Positions 43,155 to 50,945 of a stretch of DNA of 54,418 bases are shown here, piece by piece; the stretch's first letter is position 1, and each line of letters begins with the position of its first letter. A program made the translations under genes and the position numbers. The stretch is from NCBI GenBank assembly GCA_902617515.1, contig CACMWX010000006.1, positions 1 through 54,418 of the forward strand, in the 5' to 3' direction. The notes beneath the pieces were generated by a model that saw only the letters and a list, made by a program, of their open reading frames with translations, ran no database searches and was not told the DNA's origin. This DNA comes from an uncultured Alphaproteobacteria bacterium. GTDB lineage: Bacteria; Pseudomonadota; Alphaproteobacteria; HIMB59.

Positions 43155-43564
43155 CTAAAATCTTTCAGGTCTTCCAAATGCTTACTAAGAGCTTTAGTAG
43201 ATAATTGTATCTCATAGATAAATAACATTATAGCTATTGAAAATATCAATATCCCTAAACCAAAAAAATTTAAGGCTAAGTCATAAATCTTGATATAGCT
43301 AAAAAAAATAGATATTAAATTCAGCAAAAAGCTGATCCCAGAGAGGGTTTGAACTGACCTAACTAATGTTAAACGGGTTGTAAGTACTTTAATTTGATCT
43401 AAGTGATGTTGAACCACATTGCTAGTTGTTCTGTTTGTAATTATCGTGTCATGGATCTTTCTGATTAATGAAGCAAGAGAAGTATATCTATTACCAAACG
43501 ATATCATCATTAAAGGTATAGCTGGAAACAAAAGTGCTGGATAAAGTGTTGTGAAGCTTGGCAT
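43151..43564 (-). CDS. DUF2721 family membrane protein
   Basis: A 137 aa protein with three hydrophobic segments (about 5-22, 68-92 and 97-118). It matches DUF2721: an N-terminal LYPALLFPAIPLMMISFGNRYTSLASLIR, a charged cytosolic loop with QIKVLTTRLTLVRSVQTLSG, and a C-terminal acidic tail. The function is unknown. Its upstream 199 bases contain a 10-base inverted repeat. Convergent with the MATE gene. Confidence 0.8.
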   Translation of the reverse strand: MPSFTTLYPALLFPAIPLMMISFGNRYTSLASLIRKIHDTIITNRTTSNVVQHHLDQIKVLTTRLTLVRSVQTLSGISFLLNLISIFFSYIKIYDLALNFFGLGILIFSIAIMLFIYEIQLSTKALSKHLEDLKDFS

Positions 43565-43573
43565 ACTGTTAAT

Positions 43574-43655
43574 GGAGCAGTTTGTTATAACTAGGAGGGA
43601 ATAACTAAGTATCTATGTCAACACGGAGTTAATCGAAACTTTTAAAAACTGCTCC
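43574..43655. repeat. Inverted repeat upstream of the DUF2721 gene
   Basis: GGAGCAGTTT at 43574-43583 and AAACTGCTCC at 43646-43655 are perfect 10-base inverted copies separated by 62 bases. In the DUF2721 transcript the downstream arm ends 10 bases before the start codon, so pairing could cover the ribosome-binding region. A chance match in a 199-base AT-rich gap is possible but unlikely given the GC-rich arms. Nothing else in 43565-43763 is recognised apart from a GTTATG/CATAAC dyad near 43695. Confidence 0.4.
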
Positions 43656-43763
43656 TAATAAATTTATACATATAATATTTTAAAAAACTCGTGTTATGAT
43701 TGCATAACAACTATGCAACTTTCAGACAGCTGATGAAATAATTTATAAATAAAAAATTAATAA

Positions 43764-44375
43764 TCAAATTATTTCCAAGAAAACAATAGATAAGGTAAGT
43801 ATAAGCAAATAAAGAATTATTATTATATTAACTAATTTCCACACTTGTTTGTTCAAAAAATATAACCTTAGTGATTGAGCACCATAGCCTAAAAAATAAA
43901 AAAAAATAAATGAAGCTAGACTTGCACCTAATCCAAATAAAATCTTGTCAGACATAGTTAGAAAATTTTTTGATAAATTTCCTAAAATAAAAACAGTGTC
44001 TGAGTAAACGTGTGGGTTTAAAAAAGTAAAGGCAAGTGTCTGAAGTGCTATTTTTAACTTTGACGTTTGTGAATATTTTTGTGAAAATACAATATCATGT
44101 TTAAATGTTTTTATTTTTGACCATATAAAATTTAAAAGAAAGAGGACAAGCCCTATAGATAATAATAAATTGATCAGATCATTTATGAAATTTTTAATAA
44201 AGTGAAATATGAAAATTCCAAAAAAAATCAATAAGAAATCACCAAATATACATATTGAAGTTACTAAAAAAATATTATTTTTTTTTATACCTTGCTCTAT
44301 TACAAATAAATTTTGTGCACCTATAGCAAGTATTAAACTTAAACCTGTTGAAAAACCAAAAATAAACTCGTTCAT
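43764..44375 (-). CDS. LysE/ArgO-type amino acid exporter
   Basis: Inner-membrane exporter of basic amino acids or related solutes. The 203 aa protein has six hydrophobic segments and the LysE/ArgO signature IGAQNLFVIEQGIKKNN in the first helix-loop, with FTFLNPHVYSDTVFILG in the middle, matching LNPHVYLDTVxLLG of LysE. It is a different subfamily from the RhtB-like gene at 48453. It is transcribed alone or with DUF2721 199 bases downstream. Confidence 0.9.
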   Translation of the reverse strand: MNEFIFGFSTGLSLILAIGAQNLFVIEQGIKKNNIFLVTSICIFGDFLLIFFGIFIFHFIKNFINDLINLLLSIGLVLFLLNFIWSKIKTFKHDIVFSQKYSQTSKLKIALQTLAFTFLNPHVYSDTVFILGNLSKNFLTMSDKILFGLGASLASFIFFYFLGYGAQSLRLYFLNKQVWKLVNIIIILYLLILTLSIVFLEII

Positions 44376-44433
44376 GACAATTTTGCACAGTTTATATACT
44401 TTACACCTAAAATCTATTTAGTAAGTTTGTGTG

Positions 44434-44523
44434 ATGAAAGTTTTTGTTGGTGGAGTATTTTTTGCTTTAATATTTATTTTTGTTGTAACTGATGGATTTG
44501 TAAAAATTAGTCTACCTCTGTAA
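44434..44523 (+). CDS. Candidate 29-residue membrane peptide
   Basis: An ATG at 44434 opens 29 codons to a TAA: MKVFVGGVFFALIFIFVVTD then GFVKISLPL. One hydrophobic helix with a Lys at the start and a short polar end looks like a small membrane protein. It sits in the gap upstream of the divergent LysE gene, and its last 17 bases overlap the 3' end of the convergent TAXI-like gene. There is no clear ribosome-binding site, and AT-rich DNA readily encodes hydrophobic strings, so this is tentative. Confidence 0.3.
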   Translation: MKVFVGGVFFALIFIFVVTDGFVKISLPL

Positions 44524-45088
44524 ACCCTCTTCTTTTACCACTACTCCACTCATCATTAAATTTTAAAGTCCCTAAGTGTAATGGTATTTTTTCTTTAACA
44601 ATTAAATTATTTTCTGAAAATTCAAAAAAAGATTTATGAAGATACCGAAACTCAAGCAAATGATTCATAATTCCAAAGTTTATATCCTTAATCACATTAG
44701 GATCTACATTCTGGTTTGAAATGAAAACATAATCATTATCTGCGGGAAAATTTAAAACTGAACGAAGCGACAAATTAGAGGGACGATCGAATAAATCTGA
44801 TTTTTTAATAATTGCATATTGAAATTGATTTTGTTCAATTTTTTTAATAATTTCATCAACGCTATCATCAAGGCGTGTATTGCATTCTAATGTGTTAGAG
44901 CCACCATATCTATGAGATATTTCAAGTTCCCTGTCCAATATTTTGCATATACTTTTCGCAAGAATATACTCTGTTCCCAGTGTAGAACGAACCATGATTG
45001 TTAAAGAAATATCTTGAGAAAGGGCATACAATAAATTCGTTTTAAGAAATAACATTACAATAAAAGAAAATATTACTTTTAAATACAT
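44507..45088 (-). CDS. Short TAXI-like periplasmic protein
   Basis: A 193 aa secreted protein: signal peptide MYLKVIFSFIVMLFLKTNLLYALS, then a segment like the first lobe of TAXI-type solute-binding proteins (STLGTEYILAKSICKILDRE, HRYGGSNTLECNTRL, IKKIEQNQFQYAIIKKSDLFD) with the typical GG-S-x-x-N and repeated IxxIxxxxxxYAI pattern. Normal TAXI proteins have about 320 residues and two lobes; here the second lobe is shortened. No TRAP permease genes are nearby. It may be an orphan binding protein or a sensor-type remnant. The family call is moderate. Confidence 0.6.
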   Translation of the reverse strand: MYLKVIFSFIVMLFLKTNLLYALSQDISLTIMVRSTLGTEYILAKSICKILDRELEISHRYGGSNTLECNTRLDDSVDEIIKKIEQNQFQYAIIKKSDLFDRPSNLSLRSVLNFPADNDYVFISNQNVDPNVIKDINFGIMNHLLEFRYLHKSFFEFSENNLIVKEKIPLHLGTLKFNDEWSSGKRRGFTEVD

Positions 45089-45134
45089 AGATTACTTTTA
45101 ACATAAAACATTCTAAATTGTTAAATAGAATTAA

Positions 45135-45848
45135 ATGCCAAATTTTTCAACTATTGCATTAATAGCTTGTTTTGCATACGCCATTGAAAGTATTTTTGGT
45201 TTTGGTGGTACGATAATCTTTCTAGGAATTAGTGGATTTTTCTTTGACTTTAATTCTTTGTTAAAGCTTGCAATGATTGTTGGGCTATCCTCCGGTTTAG
45301 CTGTTTTAATTCAATCATACAAATATGTCTCTTTAAAACATCTGGGCAAAATTTTAATTTATACAATTCCTGGTGCATTAATTGGAACATATTTTATAAG
45401 TTATTTTGCATCAGATGTTTTAATAAAAATATTTGCATTAATTTTAATTGTTTACGGATGTTTCAACTTATTTTTTCCTGATATCAAGTTTCCTCAATTC
45501 TTGAAAAATTTTTTTGTAATTCTTGGTGGATTTATTCAAGGCATTTATACTATTGGAGGACCATTTGTATTAATGGGTTATAAAGATTATTTCTCCTCAA
45601 AACAAGAGTTGCGATCAACTATGGCTGGATATTTTTTTATTATAAACTCTTTGAGAGCAATATTTTTTGTGTTTTTGGGAGGAAGCTATTTAAAGATAGT
45701 GAAAATGTACTATCCAATAGCTCTTTTAGTTATGTTGAGTGTTTGGCTGGGTTATTTTATTCATAAACAAATACCGGAAATCCTATTTAAAAGACTAATT
45801 ATTATTGCTATCACTTTAATAGGAGTATTGATTTTATTTACAAAATGA
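45135..45848 (+). CDS. TauE/SafE (TSUP) family membrane transporter
   Basis: A 237 aa inner-membrane protein with seven to eight hydrophobic segments. The N-terminal AYAIESIFGFGGTIIFLGI and the mid-protein GGFIQGIYTIGGPFVLMGYKD correspond to the two repeated GxGGG-type halves of the TSUP family, which exports or imports sulfonates, sulfite and related organic anions. Its stop overlaps the DUF3445 gene as ATGA, so the two are translationally coupled and may handle the same organic nitrogen or sulfur compound (inference). Confidence 0.88.
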   Translation: MPNFSTIALIACFAYAIESIFGFGGTIIFLGISGFFFDFNSLLKLAMIVGLSSGLAVLIQSYKYVSLKHLGKILIYTIPGALIGTYFISYFASDVLIKIFALILIVYGCFNLFFPDIKFPQFLKNFFVILGGFIQGIYTIGGPFVLMGYKDYFSSKQELRSTMAGYFFIINSLRAIFFVFLGGSYLKIVKMYYPIALLVMLSVWLGYFIHKQIPEILFKRLIIIAITLIGVLILFTK

Positions 45849-46558
45849 TCGACTGGGAACCATATGGACCTATTTACTCTGTAGCTCCTGGAATAAAAAA
45901 AATAAAAGACCTTCCAATTATTGAATATGATGAGCATGAAGAAAGATATTTAAGTTTGAAACAAAAATGTAAAGAAAATATTTTTATTGATGATTATTTT
46001 ACAAAAGAAATTGATATAGCTGTATGCGAGAAGTTAAATTCTATATTAAAAAAAGAATACCCATCTAAAAACTCTAACTTTAATAACTTTGTAGAACTTG
46101 GTTATAATCTTCAAGAGGATATAGCCATTTTTCACAGGTGTAACAAACTTATAGCTTTACATGTTTCATTTCCCTCCGTTTGGGTGCCTAAAGAAAAAAT
46201 TGGTCTTAGTTTTGCTCAAATCCATCAACCTGTACCAGGTATGGAAAATTTTTTAAAAAATGAGGATAAATATGTTCAGATGATGATTGAAGCAACAACT
46301 CCTATTATAAGATATGTTTGGGGAGAGCATTATGGTTATTATTTATGTGAGCATGAACCTTTGCAAGAAAGTGTAAAAGTGATGCACACAGAAAGACAGA
46401 CTTTTATTGGAATTCCAGAGAGTGATATTGGTATTTTCTTAATTCGAAAGAAAGTGATGTTTTATGATGACACATCAAATGATTTTAAGGAATGGTATAA
46501 AAAGCAAGTCAGATCTATGACAGAGGATCAAAAAATTTATAAGATAAAAAGAATCTGA
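45845..46558 (+). CDS. DUF3445 / heme-dependent oxidative N-demethylase family protein
   Basis: A 237 aa protein with the DUF3445 core: LGYNLQEDIAIFHR, a strand reading LHVSFPSVWVPKEKIGLSFA, AQIHQPVPGME with the conserved His, RYVWGEHYG, and MHTERQTFIGIPESDIGIF, equivalent to the family's RxERQtLxRLPxSgAixF. Family members include heme-dependent oxidative N-demethylases acting on methylated amines. The family usually has about 250-350 residues; this one is at the short end. Coupled by ATGA to a TSUP transporter. The specific substrate is unknown. Confidence 0.8.
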   Translation: MIDWEPYGPIYSVAPGIKKIKDLPIIEYDEHEERYLSLKQKCKENIFIDDYFTKEIDIAVCEKLNSILKKEYPSKNSNFNNFVELGYNLQEDIAIFHRCNKLIALHVSFPSVWVPKEKIGLSFAQIHQPVPGMENFLKNEDKYVQMMIEATTPIIRYVWGEHYGYYLCEHEPLQESVKVMHTERQTFIGIPESDIGIFLIRKKVMFYDDTSNDFKEWYKKQVRSMTEDQKIYKIKRI

Positions 46559-46605
46559 GTCGATACTAGCGATCGAAAAAATTAATATATTTGAAGGTAA
46601 TCAGA

Positions 46606-46791
46606 TTACTGTTCCTGATTTCCCTCAGCTGGAGCATTTGGATCTGTAAGGCGCTCTAATTCGGCTAACTCTTCTGCTTCTCTTTTTGCTTCTCTTTTAG
46701 CCTTTTTAGCGGCAAGTTTTTCTTGGCGCTTACGCTCTTTCTCCATAGCTCTTTCACCAGCTTTTGATTTATAGTCAAAGTGAAGTCCCAT
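46606..46791 (-). CDS. Small charged hypothetical protein
   Basis: A 61 aa protein of unknown function: short N-terminus MGLHFDYKSKAGERAMEKER, then a highly charged Lys/Arg/Glu helix (about 16-48, rich in KxxKRxAKR), and a Pro/Asn/Gln acidic tail. No membrane segment. Reading-frame use and the clear amphipathic pattern suggest a real gene. It is flanked by short gaps (47 bases to the convergent DUF3445 gene, 56 bases to the dipeptidase stop), so it may be transcribed on its own. A nucleic-acid or ribosome-associated role would fit its charge, but this is speculation. Confidence 0.6.
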   Translation of the reverse strand: MGLHFDYKSKAGERAMEKERKRQEKLAAKKAKREAKREAEELAELERLTDPNAPAEGNQEQ

Positions 46792-46847
46792 ATAAAGATT
46801 ATATCAGAATTTTTTTGATACTAAAGTTTCACTTCATTGAATATTTA

Positions 46848-47924
46848 TTAATTTAGAACTCTTTTTAAAAGATTAATCCAATTTAAATGTGAAATTTTAA
46901 TCATTAAGTTTTCATTAAAACCCTGTGAAATTAATAGATCGATTAATTTGTGCATACCTAGAACACTATTTAGATCTTTTGGCATCATTGCACCGTCAAA
47001 ATCTGAGCCAAATCCAACTTTATCATCTCCCAAATAGTCAATAAGGTACTTAAAATGATCAACTATTATTTGCAAATCTGTATCAGAAACCATTTTTCCA
47101 TCTTTCCTTAAAAAAGCTGGGGCAAAATTAACTCCAACCATCCCTTGAGTTTCTTTGATTGCATCTAATTGCTTATTTGTAAGGTTTCTAGAATGTGGGC
47201 AAATCTGATGAGCATTGCTATGCGTGGCTACTAGGGGCGAATTTGAATATTTTGCTATATCCCAAAAGCCTTTTTCATTTAAATGAGAGGTGTCAATTAA
47301 CATATTTAGTGAATTACAATTTTTTATTAGTTCTATTCCTATTTCGGTTAAACCATCTCCAATATCTGGTGAAGTTGGAAAAGCAAAGGGAACGCCCTCT
47401 GCAAAAATAGTAGGCCTTGACCAAACTGGCCCAATTGATCTAAGACCAGCTCGAAATAAAGTTTCGAGATTATAAAAATTTTTATCTATACATTCTGCAC
47501 CCTCTATATGCATTACTACAGATAATTGGTCATCATGTTTAAACGAGTTTTCCAAATCCTTGCCAGATAAACAAATCTTAACTTTATTTTTTGAGTTTCT
47601 TTCAATTTTTGAAAGGATAGACAATTGATTTAAAACAACTGGTAATGCATCGTTTACGTCTACGGGCCTAGGAAGTGGTAATAAATACTCATCTTGCTCC
47701 ATATCTTTATAGTTGACCAACTTATCAGAGTCAGAGATATCTTGTTCTGGGGTAGGAACATATATGGCGCATAAACCTCCTTTAAAATTAGCTTGGTTCA
47801 TTCGAGGAAGATCTAAATGTCCTTCTTTATCTCCATCGATAAAATCAAGATAGGAGTCAGGTTTGTTCTTTAAAAATAGTCTAAATAATACATCATTATG
47901 ACCATCGAAAATTTTATAATCCAT
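46848..47924 (-). CDS. Membrane dipeptidase (renal dipeptidase family, M19)
   Basis: Zinc dipeptidase of the M19 amidohydrolase fold, 358 aa. The N-terminal DGHNDVLFRL contains the HxD zinc ligands, MHIEGAECID provides the bridging Glu, DTSHLNEKGFWDI and ATHSNAHQICPHSRNLT the two later His ligands, and VGFGSDFDGAMMPKDL the final Asp. No signal peptide or lipid anchor is visible, so it is probably cytoplasmic. Members cleave dipeptides and some D-amino-acid-containing peptides. It appears to be a single-gene unit. Confidence 0.93.
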   Translation of the reverse strand: MDYKIFDGHNDVLFRLFLKNKPDSYLDFIDGDKEGHLDLPRMNQANFKGGLCAIYVPTPEQDISDSDKLVNYKDMEQDEYLLPLPRPVDVNDALPVVLNQLSILSKIERNSKNKVKICLSGKDLENSFKHDDQLSVVMHIEGAECIDKNFYNLETLFRAGLRSIGPVWSRPTIFAEGVPFAFPTSPDIGDGLTEIGIELIKNCNSLNMLIDTSHLNEKGFWDIAKYSNSPLVATHSNAHQICPHSRNLTNKQLDAIKETQGMVGVNFAPAFLRKDGKMVSDTDLQIIVDHFKYLIDYLGDDKVGFGSDFDGAMMPKDLNSVLGMHKLIDLLISQGFNENLMIKISHLNWINLLKRVLN

Positions 47925-48005
47925 GTCATAAATTTATCATTTTTTTTGTTACTTAGACTACATGCAAATTAAAAATATTTAATGAATTTGTTTGAAGTCT
48001 CATAA

Positions 48006-48024
48006 ATAGACATCAGCTGTCTAT
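48006..48024. promoter_or_regulatory. Dyad symmetry upstream of the small-ORF pair
   Basis: ATAGACA-TCAGC-TGTCTAT: perfect 7-base arms with a 5-base centre, 61 bases before the first small ORF and 82 bases before the divergent dipeptidase start. Position and shape fit an operator for a dimeric regulator. No cognate regulator is visible, and a short hairpin is the alternative. Confidence 0.35.
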
Positions 48025-48084
48025 ATTTAGCAAAAGTAAAACTTCTTTTTAAAACTATATATATGTAAGAAAGGAAAAAAAATT

Positions 48085-48264
48085 ATGAATAAAATTTTTG
48101 GATTTACAGAAAGATCTTTAAAATTCTGGTTATCTTTATTTACTAAAAAAGAAGACAGTATTATAAATTTTTGTAAGGTTGAATATGGCCCTGATTGGCA
48201 ATGGGCTTACTCCGAGTATCAAAGAAATCAGTCATTTCCAAATAGCTTAAAAGAGGCTGCCTAA
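48085..48264 (+). CDS. Small hypothetical protein, 59 aa
   Basis: ATG at 48085 preceded by AAAGGA about 10 bases upstream. It encodes 59 residues: MNKIFGFTERSLKFWLSLFT, a Lys/Glu linker, then an aromatic-rich segment with VEYGPDWQWAYSEYQR. The stop TAA overlaps the ATG of the next small ORF (TAATG), so the two are translationally coupled. I do not recognise a family. The ribosome-binding site, the coupling and the terminator after the second ORF together argue for a real small operon. Confidence 0.55.
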   Translation: MNKIFGFTERSLKFWLSLFTKKEDSIINFCKVEYGPDWQWAYSEYQRNQSFPNSLKEAA

Positions 48265-48428
48265 TGAGCAATCTATTTAAATCTATTAGAAAAATAATTA
48301 TTAATGGAAAAAATGACCAAAAATCAAGGTCTTACAAAGAAGAGGTATATTTATCTCAAGCTATCGACATGATTGATCTTGAAAGAAGACAAAAAGAGAT
48401 AGATAGAAGATTTATTAGAAAATTTTAA
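48264..48428 (+). CDS. DUF3563-like small protein, 54 aa
   Basis: Starts at the ATG overlapping the preceding stop. It encodes 54 residues with a basic amphipathic N-terminus (MSNLFKSIRKIIING) and a C-terminal helix YKEEVYLSQAIDMIDLERRQ followed by KEIDRRF. The latter closely follows the DUF3563 pattern (EEAYLAQAxDxxDLERRMRELDR) as I recall it from proteobacterial small proteins of unknown function. The gene ends exactly at a strong hairpin terminator. Confidence 0.6.
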   Translation: MSNLFKSIRKIIINGKNDQKSRSYKEEVYLSQAIDMIDLERRQKEIDRRFIRKF

Positions 48429-48450
48429 AAAGCCCTATCTAGGGCTTTTT
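48428..48450. terminator. Bidirectional intrinsic terminator
   Basis: AAAAGCCCTA-TC-TAGGGCTTTT forms a perfect 10-base stem closed by a tiny loop, followed by Ts on the plus strand and by an equivalent T-run on the minus strand (TTTT before the arm). It separates the plus-strand small-ORF pair from the minus-strand LysE/RhtB gene ending at 48453 and can serve both. Confidence 0.85.
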
Positions 48451-48452
48451 GC

Positions 48453-49079
48453 CTAGCCTAACACCCAAATTTCAATAGCTACAAATATAAAAAGTCCAGC
48501 AAATATTAAATTGACAATATTTTTAGGTCTATTGAAGTAATTTGAAAACTTTTTTATACCAAAAAAGTGGCCGATAATTGAATAATTCATTGCTGAAATA
48601 AAAAAACTACCTGTTGCAAAAATTAGAGCGATACTAAAATTTAGATTTTCACTGAATTGTAAAGTTGCTAGAGCAGACCAAAATGCGAAAGCTTTGGGAT
48701 TGGTATAAGCAACAATTATTGCTTTCTTCATACTATTTAAAAAATTTCTTTCATTAGATAGTTTTATGAGTTGATTTTCAGAGCTAAAGTATTGGCTGCC
48801 AATTTGATATGCTAAATAAATCATATAAAGACTAGCTAAGACCTTTAAAACAACAAAACCCCACCCCATTAAATTTGAAATTAGAAAAGAAATACCTGTT
48901 GTAGCAAGTAAGCACCAAGTAAAAGAACCAATAGCAGTGCCAACTGCAGCACCCCAAATTTGTTTTTTCTGTCCACTAATGCCAACAGATGCTACAAAAA
49001 ACGTGTTAGGTCCTGGCAAAAATACAGCAAAATAAAATATTATCCACCCAGATAATAAAGCCATAACAACTTCATTCAT
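48453..49079 (-). CDS. LysE/RhtB family amino acid exporter
   Basis: A 208 aa inner-membrane exporter with six hydrophobic segments. The RhtB-type start FLPGPNTFFVASVGISGQKKQIWGAAVG and AYTNPKAFAFWSALATLQF identify the subfamily, which exports neutral amino acids such as threonine, homoserine and leucine. It follows aapP by 11 bases on the same strand, so the amino acid importer and an exporter appear to share a transcript ending at the terminator at 48428-48450. Confidence 0.92.
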   Translation of the reverse strand: MNEVVMALLSGWIIFYFAVFLPGPNTFFVASVGISGQKKQIWGAAVGTAIGSFTWCLLATTGISFLISNLMGWGFVVLKVLASLYMIYLAYQIGSQYFSSENQLIKLSNERNFLNSMKKAIIVAYTNPKAFAFWSALATLQFSENLNFSIALIFATGSFFISAMNYSIIGHFFGIKKFSNYFNRPKNIVNLIFAGLFIFVAIEIWVLG

Positions 49080-49090
49080 CTTAGATTACT

Positions 49091-49828
49091 TTAATGATTA
49101 AGAATTTGACTTAAGAAAAGTTTGGTTCGATCACTTTTAGGATTATTGAAAAATTCATCTGGGGTTGCTTGTTCAACAATTCTTCCCTCGTCCATAAATA
49201 TCATTTGATCAGCTACAGTTTTGGCAAATCCCATCTCATGCGTGACAACTAACATAGTCATACCCTCTTCTGCTAATTGTATCATCACATCCAACACCTC
49301 TTTGATCATCTCTGGATCTAGAGCTGATGTTGGTTCATCAAATAACATTATATCTGGGTTCATTGCAAGTGACCTCGCAATAGCAACTCGTTGTTGCTGA
49401 CCACCAGACAGCTGCCCGGGATATTTTTGAGCTTGTTCAGGGATTTTTACCTTTTCAAGATATGTCATGGCTATATTCTCAGCCTCTTTTTTTGGTAGTT
49501 TTTTTACCCAGATTGGAGCAAGTGTAATGTTATCAATAACTGATAAGTGGGGAAACAGATTAAATTGTTGAAAAACCATTCCAACATTTTTTCTTATCAT
49601 ATCAATATTTTTTAAGTCATTGGTTAATTCAGTTCCATGAACGACTATTTGACCTTTTTGATGAGCTTCTAATCTGTTTATACATCTGATCATAGTGGAT
49701 TTACCTGATCCACTAGGTCCACAAACTACAATTTTTTGGCCTTTAGTGACTGTTAAATCAATATCTTTAAGTACGTGAAAATCGTCAAACCATTTATTCA
49801 CTTTTTCTAATTGAATAACTTGTTCCAT
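49091..49828 (-). CDS. aapP: General L-amino acid ABC transporter, ATP-binding subunit
   Basis: ATPase powering polar and general L-amino acid uptake. Walker [20 protein letters not shown]-loop [16 protein letters not shown] signature [19 protein letters not shown], Walker [14 protein letters not shown], and the switch His in [13 protein letters not shown] are all present in 245 aa. The closest characterised group is AapP/GlnQ/BztD. It is the fourth gene of aapJ-aapQ-aapM-aapP and starts 4 bases after aapM. Confidence 0.95.
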   Translation of the reverse strand: MEQVIQLEKVNKWFDDFHVLKDIDLTVTKGQKIVVCGPSGSGKSTMIRCINRLEAHQKGQIVVHGTELTNDLKNIDMIRKNVGMVFQQFNLFPHLSVIDNITLAPIWVKKLPKKEAENIAMTYLEKVKIPEQAQKYPGQLSGGQQQRVAIARSLAMNPDIMLFDEPTSALDPEMIKEVLDVMIQLAEEGMTMLVVTHEMGFAKTVADQMIFMDEGRIVEQATPDEFFNNPKSDRTKLFLSQILNH

Positions 49829-49832
49829 TTTT

Positions 49833-50945
49833 TTAACTGTTGTCCGTTTTTAATTTCTTTTCTAAATATAAACTATAGCGAGACATACCGAAACAAAATA
49901 TGAAAAATATTAATGATACAAAAACATAAACTTCGTAATAAAGTTTTGTCCAAGTAATATCAGATAGAGCAGCTCTACCAATTCCTAGTAAATCAAATAA
50001 ACCAATAATCAATACCAAAGAGGTGTCCTTAAACAGACCAATACATGTGTTTACTATAGGAGGAATAGCTATTTTGAGCGCTTGGGGTAAGATTATTTTG
50101 CGAGTAGTTTGCCAGTAATTCAAACCTAAAGATTGGGCAGCTTCAATCTGACCTTTGGGTATAGCTTGAAGCCCTCCCCTAATAGCTTCAGCCATATATG
50201 CAGATTGAAAAAGGGTAACAGCAACTAAAGCTCTTAAAAGGTTGTCTGGCTTTACACCCTCTGGCAAAAATAATGGTAACATGACATTAGCTGTAAATAG
50301 AAGCGTAATTAGAGGCACGCCTCTTATAAATTCGATAAATACGACACAAATAGATTTTACAATAGGCATATTTGATCTTCTTCCTAGAGCTAATAGAATA
50401 CTTAATGGAAAAGCCAAGGCTATCCCTGTGACTCCTAAAAATAGGGTAACTAGCAATCCTCCCCACTTGTTTGTTGCAACTACACTCAGGCCTGGGCCTC
50501 CATAAAGCATGAAATAAGCTATAAATGGAAAGGCAAAAGTGAAATAAAGAAAAACTCTTCTTAAAGGTAACTTATCAAACAAAACTCCAATTAATGCAAA
50601 TGGGAGAAATGCATATACTAAATTAACTCTCCAAGCCTCTTCAACTGGATAGAAACCATACATAAACTGATGAAACCTCACGAATATAATTGCCCAACAA
50701 GCTCCATGTTGGCCAACCTCAATATTTTTGGAGCAAAAAGTTCTATCGGTTATTGTTTCTCCTCTAAAATTATTTATGAAGTCAGCTTTAAAAATTGCCC
50801 AATTTAAGAAAAAAGTCCCAACTTCGTATAGGAATATTAAGGCAATAACTGTCATAATGGTATTTACCCATGACGAAAATAAATTTTTCTTAGACCAATT
50901 TAACATTTTGTTAGGGCTTAGATATGGAGATGTGTTCGGTGTCAT
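49833..50945 (-). CDS. aapM: General L-amino acid ABC transporter, permease AapM
   Basis: Inner-membrane permease of the HisMQ family, 370 aa with about eight membrane segments. The long N-terminal part with extra helices is typical of AapM/BztC. The EAA loop reads [25 protein letters not shown] in two overlapping parts, preceded by [19 protein letters not shown]. The C-terminal helix segment ends in a short charged tail. It overlaps aapQ by 4 bases. Confidence 0.94.
   Translation of the reverse strand: MTPNTSPYLSPNKMLNWSKKNLFSSWVNTIMTVIALIFLYEVGTFFLNWAIFKADFINNFRGETITDRTFCSKNIEVGQHGACWAIIFVRFHQFMYGFYPVEEAWRVNLVYAFLPFALIGVLFDKLPLRRVFLYFTFAFPFIAYFMLYGGPGLSVVATNKWGGLLVTLFLGVTGIALAFPLSILLALGRRSNMPIVKSICVVFIEFIRGVPLITLLFTANVMLPLFLPEGVKPDNLLRALVAVTLFQSAYMAEAIRGGLQAIPKGQIEAAQSLGLNYWQTTRKIILPQALKIAIPPIVNTCIGLFKDTSLVLIIGLFDLLGIGRAALSDITWTKLYYEVYVFVSLIFFIFCFGMSRYSLYLEKKLKTDNS

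Noticed and set aside
43592-43640. AGGAGGG followed by a tiny plus-strand ORF
   Set aside because: The spacing to the ATG is too long and the ORF is five codons; probably chance.
43680-43720. GTTATG/CATAAC dyad as an operator
   Set aside because: The arms are only 6 bases in AT-rich DNA and are not placed convincingly with respect to any start, so I left it out as a separate site.
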